A stretch of DNA of 64,000 nt from Climacium dendroides. Its lineage: Eukaryota > Streptophyta > Bryopsida > Hypnales > Climaciaceae. Under the pieces are notes generated by a model. The model was not told the DNA's origin. It ran no database searches and saw only the letters and a program-made list of their open reading frames with translations. The stretch's first letter is position 1. Every line of letters starts with the position of its first letter. The translations under genes were made by a program, and so were the position numbers. The stretch is from the NCBI GenBank assembly GCA_950106755.1, contig CATNNA010000004.1, positions 186,001 through 250,000 on the forward strand, written 5' to 3'. Positions 32,331-46,799 of the stretch are shown one piece after another.

Positions 32331-35300
32331 TATACCCCAATCTTTACTTTCCCCTACAATGTCATTAAAAGTGACCACCAATTGCATTATTTTTGAATTT
32401 GTGACTTTATAAATAATTCGACCATGCACACCATGTTTCCCATTCTTTTTTACGTGAATTTCATGAGGTTACATTTTGGTGGAGACCAAAGTCCAGGGCT
32501 AGGTTTATGCCCCATTTTTTACTTTTATGTACTAATGAGGTCATTCAAAATGACCACCAATTGCATTATTTTTGAATTTGTAACTTTATAAATAATAAGA
32601 ACTTGCACAACATGTTTCCCATTTATTTTTACGTGAATTTCATGAGGTTGCATTTTGTTGGACACTAAAGTACATGGCTAGGTTCATGCCCAAATTTTTA
32701 CTTTCACGTACGAGGTCGATCAAAGTGACCACCAATTCCATTATTTTTGAATTCGTGACTTTATGAATAACTGGAACTTGCACACCATGTTTCCCATTTT
32801 TTTTTACGTGAATTTCATGAGGTTACATTTTGTTGGACACCAAAGTACAGGACTAGGTTTATGCCCCATTTTTTACTTTTATGTACTAACGAGGTCATTC
32901 AAAATGACCACCAATTGCATTGTTTTTGAATTCGTGACTTTAGAAATAATTCGACCTTGCACAACGTGTTTCCCATTTTTTTTCACGTGAATTTCATGAG
33001 GTTACATTTTGGTGGAGACCAAAGTACAGGGCTAGGTTTATGCCCCATTTTTACTTTTATGTACTAACGAGGTCGTTCAAAATGACCACCAATTGCATTG
33101 TTTTTGAATTCGTGACTTTATGAATAATTGGAACTTGCACAACATGTTTCCAATTTTTTTTACGTGAATTTCATGAGGTTCCATTTTGTCGGACACTAAA
33201 GTACAGGGCTAGGTTTATGCCGGAATTTTTACTTTCACATACAAGGTCATTCAAAGTGACCACCAATTCCATTTTCTTTGAATTCGTGACTTTATGAATA
33301 ACTGGAACTTGCACAACATGTTTCCCATTTTTTTTTACGTGAATTTCATGAGGTTGCATTTTGTCGGACACTAGAGAACAGGACTACGTTCATGCCCCAA
33401 TTTTTACTTTCACGTACAATGTCATTGAAAGTGACCACCAATTGCATTTTTTTTGAATTCGTGAATTTATGAATAACTGGAACTTGCACAACATGTTTCC
33501 CAATTTTTTTTTACGTGAATTTCATGAGGTTGCATTTTGACGGACACTAAAGTACAGGGCTAGGTTTATGCCCGAATCTTTACTTTCACGTATGAGGTCA
33601 TTCAAAGTGACCACCAATTCCATTATTTTTGAATTCGTGACTTTATGAATGATTGGAACTTGCACAACATGTTTCCCATCATTTTTACGTGAATTTCATG
33701 AGGTTGCATTTTGTCGGACACGAAAGTACAGGGCTATGTTCATACCCCAATTTTTACTTTCACGTACAAGGTCATTCAAAGTGACCACCAATTGCATTAT
33801 TTTTGAATTCGTGACTTTATGAATAACTGGAACTTGCACAACATGTTTCCCATTTTTTTCTACGTGAATTTCATGAGGTTACATTTTGTTGGACACCAAA
33901 GTACAGGGCTAGGTTTATGCCCCTTTTTTTACTTTTATGTACTAATGAGGTCATTCAAAATGACTACCAATTGCATTGTTTTTGAATTCGTGACTTTATA
34001 AATAAATCAAACTTGCACAACATGTTTCGCATTTTCTTTTATGTGAATTTCATGAGGATACATTTTGTGGGACACTAAAGTACAGGGCTAGGTTCAGGCA
34101 CCATTTTTTACTTTTATGTACTAACGAAGTCATTCAAAGTGACCACCAATTGCATTATTTCTGAATTTGTGACTTTATAAATAATTCGAGCTTGCACAAA
34201 TGTTTCCCATTTTCTTTTATGTGAATTTCATGAGGTTGCACTTTGTCGGACACTAAAGTACAAGGCTAGGTTTATGCCCCAATCTTTACTTTCACGTACA
34301 ATGTCATTAAAAGTGACCACCAATTGCATTATTTTTGAATTCGTGACTTTATGAATAATTAGAACTTGCACAACATGTTTCCCATTTTTTTTTACGTAAA
34401 TCTCATGAGGTTGCATTTTATCGGACACTAAAGTACAGGGCTAGGTTCATGCCCCAATTTTTACTTTTACGTACAATGTCATTAAAAGTGACCACTAATT
34501 GCATTATTTTTGAATTCGTGACTTTATGAATAACTGGAACTTGCACAACATGTTTCCCATTTTTTTCTACGTGAATTTCATGAGGTTACATTTTGTTGGA
34601 CACCAAAGTATAGGGCTAGGTTTATGCCCCTTTTTTTACTTTTATGTACTAACGAGGTTATTCAAAATGACTACCAATTGCATTGTTTTTGAATTCGTGA
34701 CTTTAGAAATAATTCGACCTTGCACAACGTGTTTCCCATTTTTTTTTACGTGAATTTCATGAGGTTACATTTTCGTGGACACCAAAGTACAGGGCTAGGT
34801 TTATGCCCCATCTTTTACTTTTATGTACTAACGAGGTCGTTCAAAATGACCACCAGTTGCATTTTTTTTGAATTCGTGACTTTATAAATAATTCGACCTT
34901 GCACAACATGTTTCCCATTTTTTTTACATGAATTTCATGAGCTTGCATTTTGTCGGACACTAAAGTACAGGGCTATGTTCATGCCCCAATTTTTACTTTC
35001 ACGTACAATGTCATTAAAAGTGACCACCAATTGCATTATTTTTGAATTCGTGACTTTATGAATAATTAGAACTTGCACAACATGTTCCCCATTTTTTTTT
35101 ACGTGAATCTCATGAGGTTGCATTTTATCGGACACTAAAGTACAGGGCTAGGTTTATGCCCCATTTTTTACTTTTATGTACTAACGAGGTCATTCAAAAT
35201 GACCACCAATTGCATTGTTTTTGAATTCGTGACTTTAGAAATAATTCGACCTTGCACAACGTGTTTCCCATTTTTTTTTACGTGAATTTCATGAGGTTAC

Positions 35301-36179
35301 ATTTTGTTGGACACCAAAATACAGGACTAGGTTTATGCCCCATTTTTTACTTTTATGTACTAACGAGGTCATTCAAAATGACCACCAATTGCATTGTTTT
35401 TGAATTCGTGACTTTAGAAATAATTCGACCTTGCACAACGTGTTTCCCATTTTTTTTCACGTGAATTTCATGAGGTTACATTCTATTGGACACCAAAGTA
35501 CAGGACTAGGTTTATGCCCCATTTTTTACTTTTATGTACTAACGAGGTCATTCAAAATGACCACCAATTGCATTTTTTTTGAATTCGTGACTTTATAAAT
35601 AATTCGACCTTGCACAACATGTTTCCCATTTTTTTCACGTGAATTTCATGAGGTTGCATTTTGTCGGACACTAAAGTACAGGGCTAGGTTTATGCCCGAA
35701 TTTTTACTTTCACGTACAAGGTCATTCAAAGTGACCACCAATTCCATTATTTTTGAATTCGTGACTTTATGAATAACTCGAACTTGCACAACATGTTTCC
35801 CATTTTATTTTACGTGAATTTCATGAGTTTGCATTTTGTCGGACACTAAAGTACAGGGCTACGTTCATGCCCCAATTTTTACTTTCACATACAATGTCAT
35901 TAAAAGTGACCACCAATTGCATTATTTTTGAATTCGTGACTTTATGAATAACTCGAACTTGCACAACATGTTTCCCATTTTATTTTACGTGAATTTCATG
36001 AGGTTGCATTTTGTCGGAGACTAAAGTACAGGGCTAGGTTTATGCCCGAATTTTTACTTTCACGTACAAGGTCATTAAAAGTGACCACCAATTGCATTAT
36101 TTTTGAATTCGTGACTTTATGAATAACTCGAACTTGCACAACATGTTTCCCATTTTTTTTTACGTGAATTTCATGAGGT

Positions 36180-36360
36180 TGCATTTAGTCGGACACTAAA
36201 GTACAGGGCTAGGTTCATGCCCCAATTTTTGCTTTCATGTACTAACGAGGTCACTCAAAGTGTCCACCAATTGCGTTATTTTTGAATTCCTGACTTTATG
36301 AATAATTGGAACTTGCCCAACATGTTTCCCATTTTTTTTTACGTGAGTTTCATGAGGTTA
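36180..36360. repeat. Chimeric junction monomer between satellite families A and B
   Basis: The left half still reads GGACACTAAAGTACAGGGCT (family A). By about 36225 it reads TTGCTTTCATGTACTAACGA and AGTGTCCACCAATTGCGTTA (family B), and the next monomer has GGGCACTAAAGTACATGGCT. The switch happens inside one monomer without a gap or insertion, as expected of unequal recombination or conversion. Confidence 0.75.
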
Positions 36361-39300
36361 CCTTTTGTTGGGCACTAAAGTACATGGCTAGGATCATGCC
36401 CCAATTTTGGCTTTTATGTACTAACGAGGATATTTAAAGTGTTTACTAATTGCATTATTTTTGAATTTGTGCCTTTATGAATAATTGGAACTTGGACAAC
36501 ATGTTTCCCATTTTTTTCAACGTGAATTTCATGACGTTTCATTTTGTTGGGCACTAAAGTACATGGCTAGATTCATGCCCCAATTTTTGCTTTCATATAC
36601 TAACGTGGGCATTCAAAGTGTCCACCAATTGCATTATTTCTCAATTCGTGACTTTATGAATAGATGGAACTTGCCCAACATGTTTCCCATTTTTTTTAAC
36701 GTGAATTTCATGAGGTTACCTTTTGTTGGGCACTAAAGTACATGGCTAGGTTCATGCCCCAATTTTTGCTTTCATGTACTAACGAGGTCACTCAAAGTGT
36801 CCACCAATTGCATTATTTTTAAATTCATGGCTTTATGAATAATTTAAACTTGCACAACATGTTTCTCATTTTTTTTAACGTGAAATTCATGAGGTTACAT
36901 TTTGTTGGGCACTAAAGTACATGGCTAGGTTCATGCCCCAATTTTTGGTTTCATGTACTAACGAGGTCATTCAAAGTGTCCACCAATTGCATTATATTTG
37001 AATTCCTGACTTTATGAATAGATGGAACTTGCACAACATGTTTCCCATTCATTTTTACGTGAATTTCATGAGGTTACATTTTGTTAGACAGTAAAGTACA
37101 TGGCTAGCTTCGTGCCCCAATTTCTGTTTCATGTAGTAACGAGGTCATTCAAAGAGTCCACCAATTGCGTTATTTTTGAATTCGTAACTTTATGAATAAT
37201 AGGAACTTGCACAACATGTTTCCCATTTTCTCTAACGTTAATTTCATGATGTTACATTTTGTTGGGCACTAAAGTACATGGCTAGGTTCATGCCCCAATT
37301 TTTGCTTTCATGTACTAACGTGGGCATTCAAAGTGTCCACCAATTGCATTATTTTTGAATTCGTGACTTTATGAATAGATGGAACTTGCACAACATGTTT
37401 CCCATTTTTTTTAACGTGAAATTCATGAGGTTACATTTTGTTGGGCACTAAAGTACATGGCTAGGTTCATGCCCCAATTTTTGCTTTCATGTACTAACGT
37501 GGTCATTCAAAGTGTCCACCAATTGCATTATTTTTGAATTCGTGGCTTTATGAATAATTTAAACTTGCACAACATGTTTCCTATTTTTTTTAACGTGAAA
37601 TTCATGAGGTTACATTTTGTTGGGCACTAAAGTACATGGCTTGGTTCATGCCCCAATTTTTGGTTTCATGTACTAACGAGGTCATTCAAAGTGTCCACCA
37701 ATTGCGTTATTTTTGAATTCGTGACTTTATGACTAATTGGAACTTGTTCAACATGTTTCCCATTCTTTTTTACGTGAATTTCATGAGGTTACATTTTGTT
37801 GGGCACTAAAGTACATGGCTAGGTTCATGCCTCAATTTCTGCTTTCATGTACTAACGAGGTCATTCAAAGTGTGAACGAATTGCATTATTTTTGAATTCG
37901 TGCCTTTATGAGTCATTGGAACCTCCAGAACATGTTTTCCCATTTTCTCTAACGTTAATTTCATGATGTTACATTTTGTTGGGCACTAAAGTACATGGCT
38001 AGGTTCATGCCCCAATTTTTGCTTTCATGTACTAACGAGGATATTTAAAGTGTTTACCACTTGCATTATTTTTGCATTCGTGACTTTATGAAGAATTGGA
38101 ACTTGCCCAACATGTTTCCCATTCTTTTTTACGTGAATTTCATGAGGATACATTTTGTTGGGCACTAAAGTACATGGCTAGGTTCATGCCCCAATTTTTG
38201 ATTTCATGTACTAACGAGGTCATTCAAAGTGTCCACCAATTGCATTATTTTTGAATTTGTGACTTTATAAATAATTGGAACTTGGACAATATGTTTCCCA
38301 TTCTTTTTTACGTGAATTTCATGAGGTTACATTTTGTTGGGCACTAAAGTACATGGCTAGGTTCATGCCCCAATTTTTGGTTTCATGTACTAACGTGGTC
38401 ATTCAAAGTGTCCACCAATTGCGTTATTTTTGAATTTGTGACTTTATAAATAATTGGAACTTAGACAATATGTTTCCCATTCTTTTTTACGTAAATTTCA
38501 TGAGGTTACCTTTTGTCGGGCACTAAAGTACATGGCTACGTTCATGCCACAATTTTTGCTTTCATGTAGTAACGAGGTCATTCAAAGTGCCCACCAATTG
38601 CATTATTTTTGAATTGGTGACTTCATGAATAGATGGAATTTGCACAACATGTTTCCCATTTTTTTTAACGTGAATTTCATGAGGTTACATTTTGTTGGGC
38701 ACTAAAGTACATGGCTAGGTTCATGCCCCAATTTTTGCTTTCATGTACTAACGTGGTCATTCAAAGTGTCCACCAATTGCATTATTTTTGAATTGGTGAC
38801 TTTATGAATAGATGGAACTTGCACAACATGTTTCCCATTTTTTTTAACGTGAATTTCATGAGGTTACATTTTGTTGGGCACTAAAGTGCATGGCTAGGTT
38901 CATGCCCCAATTTTTGGTTTCATGTACTAACGAGGTCATTCAAAGTGTCCACCAATTGCATTATTTTTGAATTTGTGACTTTATAAATAATTGGAACTTG
39001 GACAATATGTTTCCCATTCTTTTTTACGTGAATTTCATGAGGTTACCTTTTGTTGGGCACTAGAGTACATGGTTAGGTTCATGCCCCAATTTTTGTTTCA
39101 TGTACTAACGACGTCATTCAAAGTGTCCACCAATTGCATTATTTTTGAATTCTTGAATTTATGAATAATTGGAACTTGTACAACATGTTTCCCATTTTCT
39201 CTAACGTGCATTTCATGAGGTTACATTTTGGTGGGCACTAAACTACATGACTAGGTTCATGCCCCAATTTTTGGTTTCATGTAGTAACGAGGTCACTCAA

Positions 39301-41319
39301 AGTATCCACCAATTGCATTATTTTTGAATTCGTGACTTTATGAATAATTGGAATTTGTACAAGATGTTTCCCATTTTTTTTAACGTGAAATTCATGAGGT
39401 TACATTTTGTTGGGCACTAAAGTACATGACTAGGTTCATGCCCCAATTTTTGCTTTCATGTACTAACGAGGATATTTAAAGTGTCCACCAATTGCGTTAT
39501 TTTTGAATTTGTGACTTTATAAATAATTGGAACTTGGACAATATGTTTCCCATTCTTTTTTACGTGAATTTCATGAGGTTACATTTTGTTGGGCACTAAA
39601 GTACATGGCTAGGTTCATGCCCCAATTTTTGCTTTCATGTACTAACGAGGTTATTCAAAGTGTCCACCAATTGCATTATTTTTGAATTGGTGACTTTATA
39701 AATAATTTGAACTTGGACAATATGTTTCCCATTCTTTTTTACGTGAATTTCATGAGGTTACATTTTGTTGGGCACTAAAGTACATGGCTAGGTTCATGCC
39801 CCAATTTTTGCTTTTTTGTAGTAACGACGTCATTTAAAGTGTCCACCAATTGCGTTATTTTTGAATTCGTGACTTTATGAATAATTGGAACTTGCACAAC
39901 ATGTTTCCCATTTTCTCTAACGTGGCTTTCATGACGTTACATTTTGTCGGATAGTAAAGTACATGGCTAGGTTCATGCCCCAATTTTTGCTTTCATGTAG
40001 TAACGAGGTCATTCAAAGTGTCCACCAATTGCGTTATTTTTGAATTCGTGACTTTATGAATAATTGGAACTTGCACAACATGTTTCCCATTTTCTCTAAC
40101 GTGAATTTCATGAGGTTACATTTTTTTGGGCACTAAAGTACATGGCTAGGTTCATGCCCCAATTTTTGCTTTCATGTAGTAACGAGGTCATTCAAAGTGT
40201 CCACCAATTGCGTTATTTTTGAATTCGTGACTTTATGAATAATTGGAACTTGCACAACATGTTTCCCATTTTCACTAACGTGAATTTCAGGAGGTTACAT
40301 TTTGTTGGACAGTAAAGTACATGGCTAGGTTCATGCCCCAATTTTTGCTTTCATGTAGTAACGAGGTCATTCAAAGTGTCCACCAATTGCATTATTTTTG
40401 AATTTGTGACTTTATAAATAATTGGAACTTGGACAATATGTTTCCCATTCTTTTTTACGTGAATTTCATGAGGTTACCTTTTGTTGGGCACTAAAGTACA
40501 TGGCTAGGTTCATGCCCCAATTCTTGGTTTCATGTACTAACGTGGTCATTCAAAGTGTCCACCAATTGCGTTATTTTTGAATTTGTGACTTTATAAATAA
40601 TTGGAACTTAGACAATATGTTTCCCATTCTTTTTTACGTAAATTTCATGAGGTTACCTTTTGTTGGGCACTAAAGTACATGGCTACGTTCATGCCACAAT
40701 TTTTGCTTTCATGTAGTAACGAGGTCATTCAAAGTGTCCACCAATTGCGTTATTTTTGAATTCGTGACTTTATGAATAATTGGAACTTGCACAACATGTT
40801 TCCCATTTTCACTAACGTGAATTTCAGGAGGTTACATTTTGTTGGACAGTAAAGTACATGGCTAGGTTCATGCCCCAATTTTTGCTTTCATGTAGTAACG
40901 AGGTCATTGAAAATGACCACCAATTGCGTTATTTTTTAAATTCGTGACTTTATGAATAATAGGAACTTGCACAACATGTTTCCCATTTTCTCTAACGTGA
41001 CTTTCATGACGTTACATTTTGTTGGATAGTAAAGTACATGGCTAGGTTTATGCCCCAATTTTTGCTTTCATGTAGTAACGAGGTCATTCAAAGAGTCCAC
41101 CAATTGCGTTATTTTTGAATTCGTGACTTTATGAATAATAGGAACTTGCACAACATGTTTTCTATTCTCTCTAACGTGACTTTCATGACGTTACATTTTG
41201 TTGGATAGTAAAGTATATGGCTAGGTTCGTGCCCCAATTTTTGCTTTCATGTAGTAACGAGGTCATTCAAAGAGTCCACCAATTGCGTTATTTTTGAATT
41301 CGTGACTTTATGAATAATT

Positions 41320-42750
41320 TGAACTCGGACAATATGTTTCCCATTCTTTTTTACGTGAATTTCATGAGGTTACATTTTGTTGGGCACTAAAGTACATGGC
41401 TAGGTTCATGCCCCAATTTTTGCTTTTTTGTAGTAACGACGTCATTTAAAGTGTCCACCAATTGCGTTATTTTTGAATTCGTGACTTTATGAATAATTGG
41501 AACTTGCACAACATGTTTCCCATTTTCTCTAACGTGGCTTTCATGACGTTACATTTTGTCGGATAGTAAAGTACATGGCTAGGTTCATGCCCCAATTTTT
41601 GCTTTCATGTAGTAACGAGATCATTCAAAGTGTCCACCAATTGCGTTATTTTTGAATTCGTGACTTTATGAATAATTGGAACTTGCACAACATGTTTCCC
41701 ATTTTCTCTAACGTGAATTTCATGAGGTTACATTTTTTTGGGCACTAAAGTACATGGCTAGGTTCATGCCCCAATTTTTGCTTTCATGTAGTAACGAGGT
41801 CATTCAAAGTGTCCACCAATTGCGTTATTTTTGAATTCGTGACTTTATGAATAATTGGAACTTGCACAACATGTTTCCCATTTTCACTAACGTGAATTTC
41901 AGGAGGTTACATTTTGTTGGACAGTAAAGTACATGGCTAGGTTCATGCCCCAATTTTTGCTTTCATGTAGTAACGAGGTCATTCAAAGTGTCCACCAATT
42001 GCATTATTTTTGAATTTGTGACTTTATGAATAATTTGAACTCGGACAATATGTTTCCCATTCTTTTTTACGTGAATTTCATGAGGTTACATTTTGTTGGG
42101 CACTAAAGTACATGGCTAGGTTCATGCCCCAATTTTTGCTTTTTTGTAGTAACGACGTCATTTAAAGTGTCCACCAATTGCGTTATTTTTGAATTCGTGA
42201 CTTTATGAATAATTGGAACTTGCACAACATGTTTCCCATTTTCTCTAACGTGGCTTTCATGACGTTACATTTTGTCGGATAGTAAAGTACATGGCTAGGT
42301 TCATGCCCCAATTTTTGCTTTCATGTAGTAACGAGGTCATTCAAAGTGTCCACCAATTGCGTTATTTTTGAATTCGTGACTTTATGAATAATTGGAACTT
42401 GCACAACATGTTTCCCATTTTCTCTAACGTGAATTTCATGAGGTTACATTTTTTTGGGCACTAAAGTACATGGCTAGGTTCATGCCCCAATTTTTGCTTT
42501 CATGTAGTAACGAGGTCATTCAAAGTGTCCACCAATTGCGTTATTTTTGAATTCGTGACTTTATGAATAATTGGAACTTGCACAACATGTTTCCCATTTT
42601 CACTAACGTGAATTTCAGGAGGTTACATTTTGTTGGACAGTAAAGTACATGGCTAGGTTCATGCCCCTATTTTTGCTTTCATGTAGTAACGAGGTCATTG
42701 AAAATGACCACCAATTGCGTTATTTTTTAAATTCGTGACTTTATGAATAA
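41320..42750. repeat. Four-monomer (716-bp) higher-order repeat
   Basis: The marker CTTTTTTGTAGTAACGACG occurs at 41423 and 42139, an offset of 716 bp, with the three monomers between it in the same order both times. Related single markers lie at 39811 and 44649. Confidence 0.85.
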
Positions 42751-45700
42751 TAGGAACTTGCACAACATGTTTCCCATTTTCTCTAACGTGACTTTCATGA
42801 CGTTACATTTTGTTGGATAGTAAAGTACATGGCTAGGTTTATGCCCCAGTTTTTGCGTTCATGTACTAACGAGGTCATTCAAAGAGTCCACCAATTGCGT
42901 TATTTTTGAATTCGTGACTTTATGAATAATAGGAACTTGCACAACATGTTTTCTATTCTCTCTAACGTGACTTTCATGACGTTACATTTTGTTGGATAGT
43001 AAAGTATATGGCTAGGTTCGTGCCCCAATTTTTGCTTTCATGTAGTAACGAGGTCAATCAAAGAGTCCACCAATTGCGTTATTTTTGAATTCGTGACTTT
43101 ATGAATAATAGGAACTTGCACAACATGTTTCCCATTTTCTCTAACGTGACTTTCATGACGTTACATTTTGTTGGATAGTAAAGTACATGGCTAGGTTAAT
43201 GCCCCAATTTTTGGTTTCATGTAGTAAAGAGGTCATTCAAAGAGTCCACCAATTGCGTTATTTTTGAATTCGTGACTTTATGAATAATTGGAACTTGTAC
43301 AACATGTTTCCCCATTTTCTCTAACGTGAATTTCATGAGGTTACATTTTGTTGGGCACTAAAGTACATGGCTAGGTTCATGCCCCATTTTTTGCTTTCAT
43401 GTAGTAACGAGGTCATTCAAAGTATCCACCAATTGCATTATTCTTGAATTCGTGACTTTATGAACAATTGGAACTTGTACAACATGTTTTCCCATTTTCT
43501 CTAACGTGAATTTCATGAGGTTACATTTTGTTGGGCACTAAAGTACATGGCTAGGTTCATGCCCCATTTTTTGCTTTCATGTAGTAACGAGGTCATTCAA
43601 AGTATCCACCAATTGCATTATTCTTGAATTCGTGACTTTATGAATAATTGGAACTTGTACAACATGTTTTCCCATTTTCTCTAACGTGCATTTCATGAGG
43701 TTACATTTTGGTGGGCACTAAAGTACATGACTAGGTTCATGCCCCAATTTTTGCTTTCATGTACTAAGGAGGATATTTAAAGTGTCCACCAATTGCGTTA
43801 TTTTTAAATTCGTGACTTTATGAATAATTGGAACTTGCACATAATGTTTCCCATTTTCTCTAACGTGACTTTGATGACGTTACATTTTGTTGGATAGTAA
43901 AGTACATGGCTAGGTTCCTGCCCCAATTTTTGCTTTCATGTAGTAATGAGGTCGTTCAAAGTGCCCACCAATTGCGTTATTTTTGAATTGGTGACTTTCT
44001 GAATAACTGGAACTTGCACAACATGTTTCCCATTTTCTCTAACGTGCATTTCATGAGGTTACATTTTGGTGGGCACTAAACTACATGACTAGGTTCATGC
44101 CCCAATTTTTGCTTTCATGTACTAACGAGGATATTTAAAGTGTCCACCAATTGCGTTATTTTTGAATTTGTGACTTTATAAATAATTGGAACTTGGACAA
44201 TATGTTTCCCATTCTTTTTTACGTAAATTTCATGAGGTTAGCTTTTGTTGGGCACTAAAGTACATGGCTACGTTCATGCCACAATTTTTGCTTTCATGTA
44301 CTAACTTGGTCATTCAAAGTGCCCACCAATTGCATTATTTTTGAATTGGTGACTTTATGAATAGATGGAACTTGCACAACATGTTTCCCATTTTTTTTAA
44401 CGTGAATTTCATGAGGTTACATTTTGTTGGGCACTAATGTACATGACTAGGTTCATGCCCCAATTTTTGCTTTCATGTACTAACGAGGTCATTCAAAGTG
44501 TCCACCAATTGCATTATTTTTGAATTGGTGACTTTATAAATAATTGGAACTTGGACAATATGTTTCCCATTCTTTTTTACGTGAATTTCATGAGGTTACA
44601 TTTTGTTGGGCACTAAAGTACATGGCTAGGTTCATGCCCCAATTTTTGCTTTTTTGTAGTAACGACGTCATTTAAAGTGTCCACCAATTGCGTTATTTTT
44701 GAATTCGTGACTTTATGAATAATTGGAACTTGCACAACATGTTTCCCATTTTCTCTAACGTGGCTTTCATGACGTTACATTTTGTTGGATAGTAAAGTAC
44801 ATGGCTAGGTTCATGCCCCAATTTTTGCTTTCATGTAGTAACGAGGTCATTCAAAGTGTCCACCAATTGCGTTATTTTTGAATTCGTGACTTTATGAATA
44901 ATTGGAACTTGCACAACATGTTTGCCATTTTCTCTAACGTGAATTTCATGAGGTTACATTTTTTTGGGCACTAAAGTACATGGCTAGGTTCATGCCCCAA
45001 TTTTTGCTTTTTTGTAGTAACGAGGTCATTCAAAGTGTCCACCAATTGCATTATTTTTGAATTTGTGACTTTATAAATAATTGGAACTTGGACAATATGT
45101 TTCCCATTCTTTTTTACGTGAATTTCATGAGGTTACCTTTTGTTGGGCACTAAAGTACATGGCTAGGTTCATGCCCCAATTTTTGCTTTCATGTACTAAC
45201 GAGGTCATTCAAAGTGTCCACCAATTGCACTATTTTTGAATTGGTGACTTTATAAATAATTGGAACTTGGACAATATGTTTCCCATTCTTTTTTACGTGA
45301 ATTTCATGAGGTTACATTTTGTTGGGCACTAAAGTACATGGCTAGGTTCATGCCCCAATTTTTGCTTTCATGTACTAACGTGGTCATTCAAAGTGTCCAC
45401 CAATTGCGTTATTTTTGAATTGGTGACTTTATAAATAATTGGAACTTAGACAATATGTTTCCCATTCTTTTTTACGTAAATTTCATGAGGTTACCTTTTG
45501 TTGGGCACTAAAGTACATGGCTACGTTCATGCCCCAATTTTTACTTTCATGTACTAACTTGGTCATTCAAAGTGCCCACCAATTGCATTATTTTTGAATT
45601 GGTGACTTTATGAATAGATAGAACTTGCACAACATGTTTCCCATTTTTTTTAACGTGAATTTCATGAGGTTACATTTTGTTGGGCACTAAAGTACATGGC

Positions 45701-46799
45701 TAGGTTCATGCCCCAATTTTTGCTTTCATGGACTAACGAGGTCATTCAAAGTGTCCACCAATTGCATTATTTTTGAATTCGTGAATTTATAAATAATTGG
45801 AACTTGCACAACATGTTTCCCATTTTTTTTAACGTGAATTTCATGAGGTTACATTTCGTTGGGCACTAAAGTACATGGCTAGGATCATGCCCCAATTTTT
45901 GCTTTCATGTAGTAACGAGGTCATTCAAAGTATCCACCAATTGCACTATTCTTGAATTCGTGACTTTATGAATAATTGGAACTTGTACAACATGTTTTCC
46001 CATTTTCTCTAACGTGCATTTCATGAGGTTACATTTTGGTGGGCACTAAATTACATGACTAGGTTCATGCCCTAATTTTTGCTTTCATGTACTAACGAGC
46101 AAATTTAAAGTGTTTACCAATTGCGTTATTTTTGAATTCGTGACTTTATGAATAATAGGAACTTGCACATAATGTTTCCCATTTTCTCTAACGTGACTTT
46201 GATGACGTTACATTTTGTTGGATAGTCAAGTACATGGCTAGGTTCATGCCCCATTTTTTGCTTTCATGTAGTAACGAGGTCATTCAAAGTATCCACCAAT
46301 TGCATTATTCTTGAATTCGTGACTTTATGAATAATTGGATCTTGTACAACATGTTTTCCCATTTTCTCTAACGTGAATTTCATGAGGTTATATTTTGGTG
46401 GGCACTAAAGTACATGGCTAGGTTCCTGCCCCAATTTTTGCTTTCATGTAGTAATGAGGTCATTCAAAGTGTCCACCAATTGCGTTATTTTTGAATTCGT
46501 GACTTTATGAATAATTGGAACTTGCACATAATGTTTCCCATTTTCTCTAACGTGACTTTGATGACGTTACATTTTGTTGGATAGTAAAGTACATGGCTAG
46601 GTTACTGCCCCAATTTTTGCTTTCATGTAGTAATGAGGTCATTCAAAGTGCCCACCAATTGTGTTATTTTTGAATTCGTGACTTTATGAATAACTGGAAC
46701 TTGCACAACATGTTTCCCATTTTCTCTAACGTGCATTTCATGAGGTTACATTTTGGTGGGCACTAAAGTACATGACTAGGTTCATGCCCCAATTTTTGC

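Larger units (their letters stand above)
17288..36200. repeat. Satellite family A, 175/179-bp monomers, head to tail
   Basis: An uninterrupted tandem array, roughly 107 monomers, all in one orientation. Diagnostic words are CACAACATGTTTCCCATT, GTGAATTTCATGAGGTTGC, GGACACTAAAGTACAGGGCT, AGTGACCACCAATTGCATTA and TTTTTGAATTCGTGACTTTA. Two monomer classes exist. One, about 175 bp, has TTTCACGTACGAGGTC. The other, about 179 bp, has TTTTATGTACTAACGAGGTC, so a 4-bp indel explains the length difference. Combinations give 354-bp dimers and 528/529-bp trimers. Most monomers hold an EcoRI site (GAATTC). Copies at the extreme left are the most diverged, as usual at an array edge. Short frames of 60-75 residues recur on both strands only because the repeat recurs. 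They are not genes. Confidence 0.97.

Noticed and set aside
17673..36184. Dozens of 60-75 residue open frames on both strands with near-identical translations
   Set aside because: They recur once per satellite monomer, span the monomer junction, and change strand according to monomer class. Monomer lengths are not multiples of three. There is no promoter or start context. They are by-products of the repeat.
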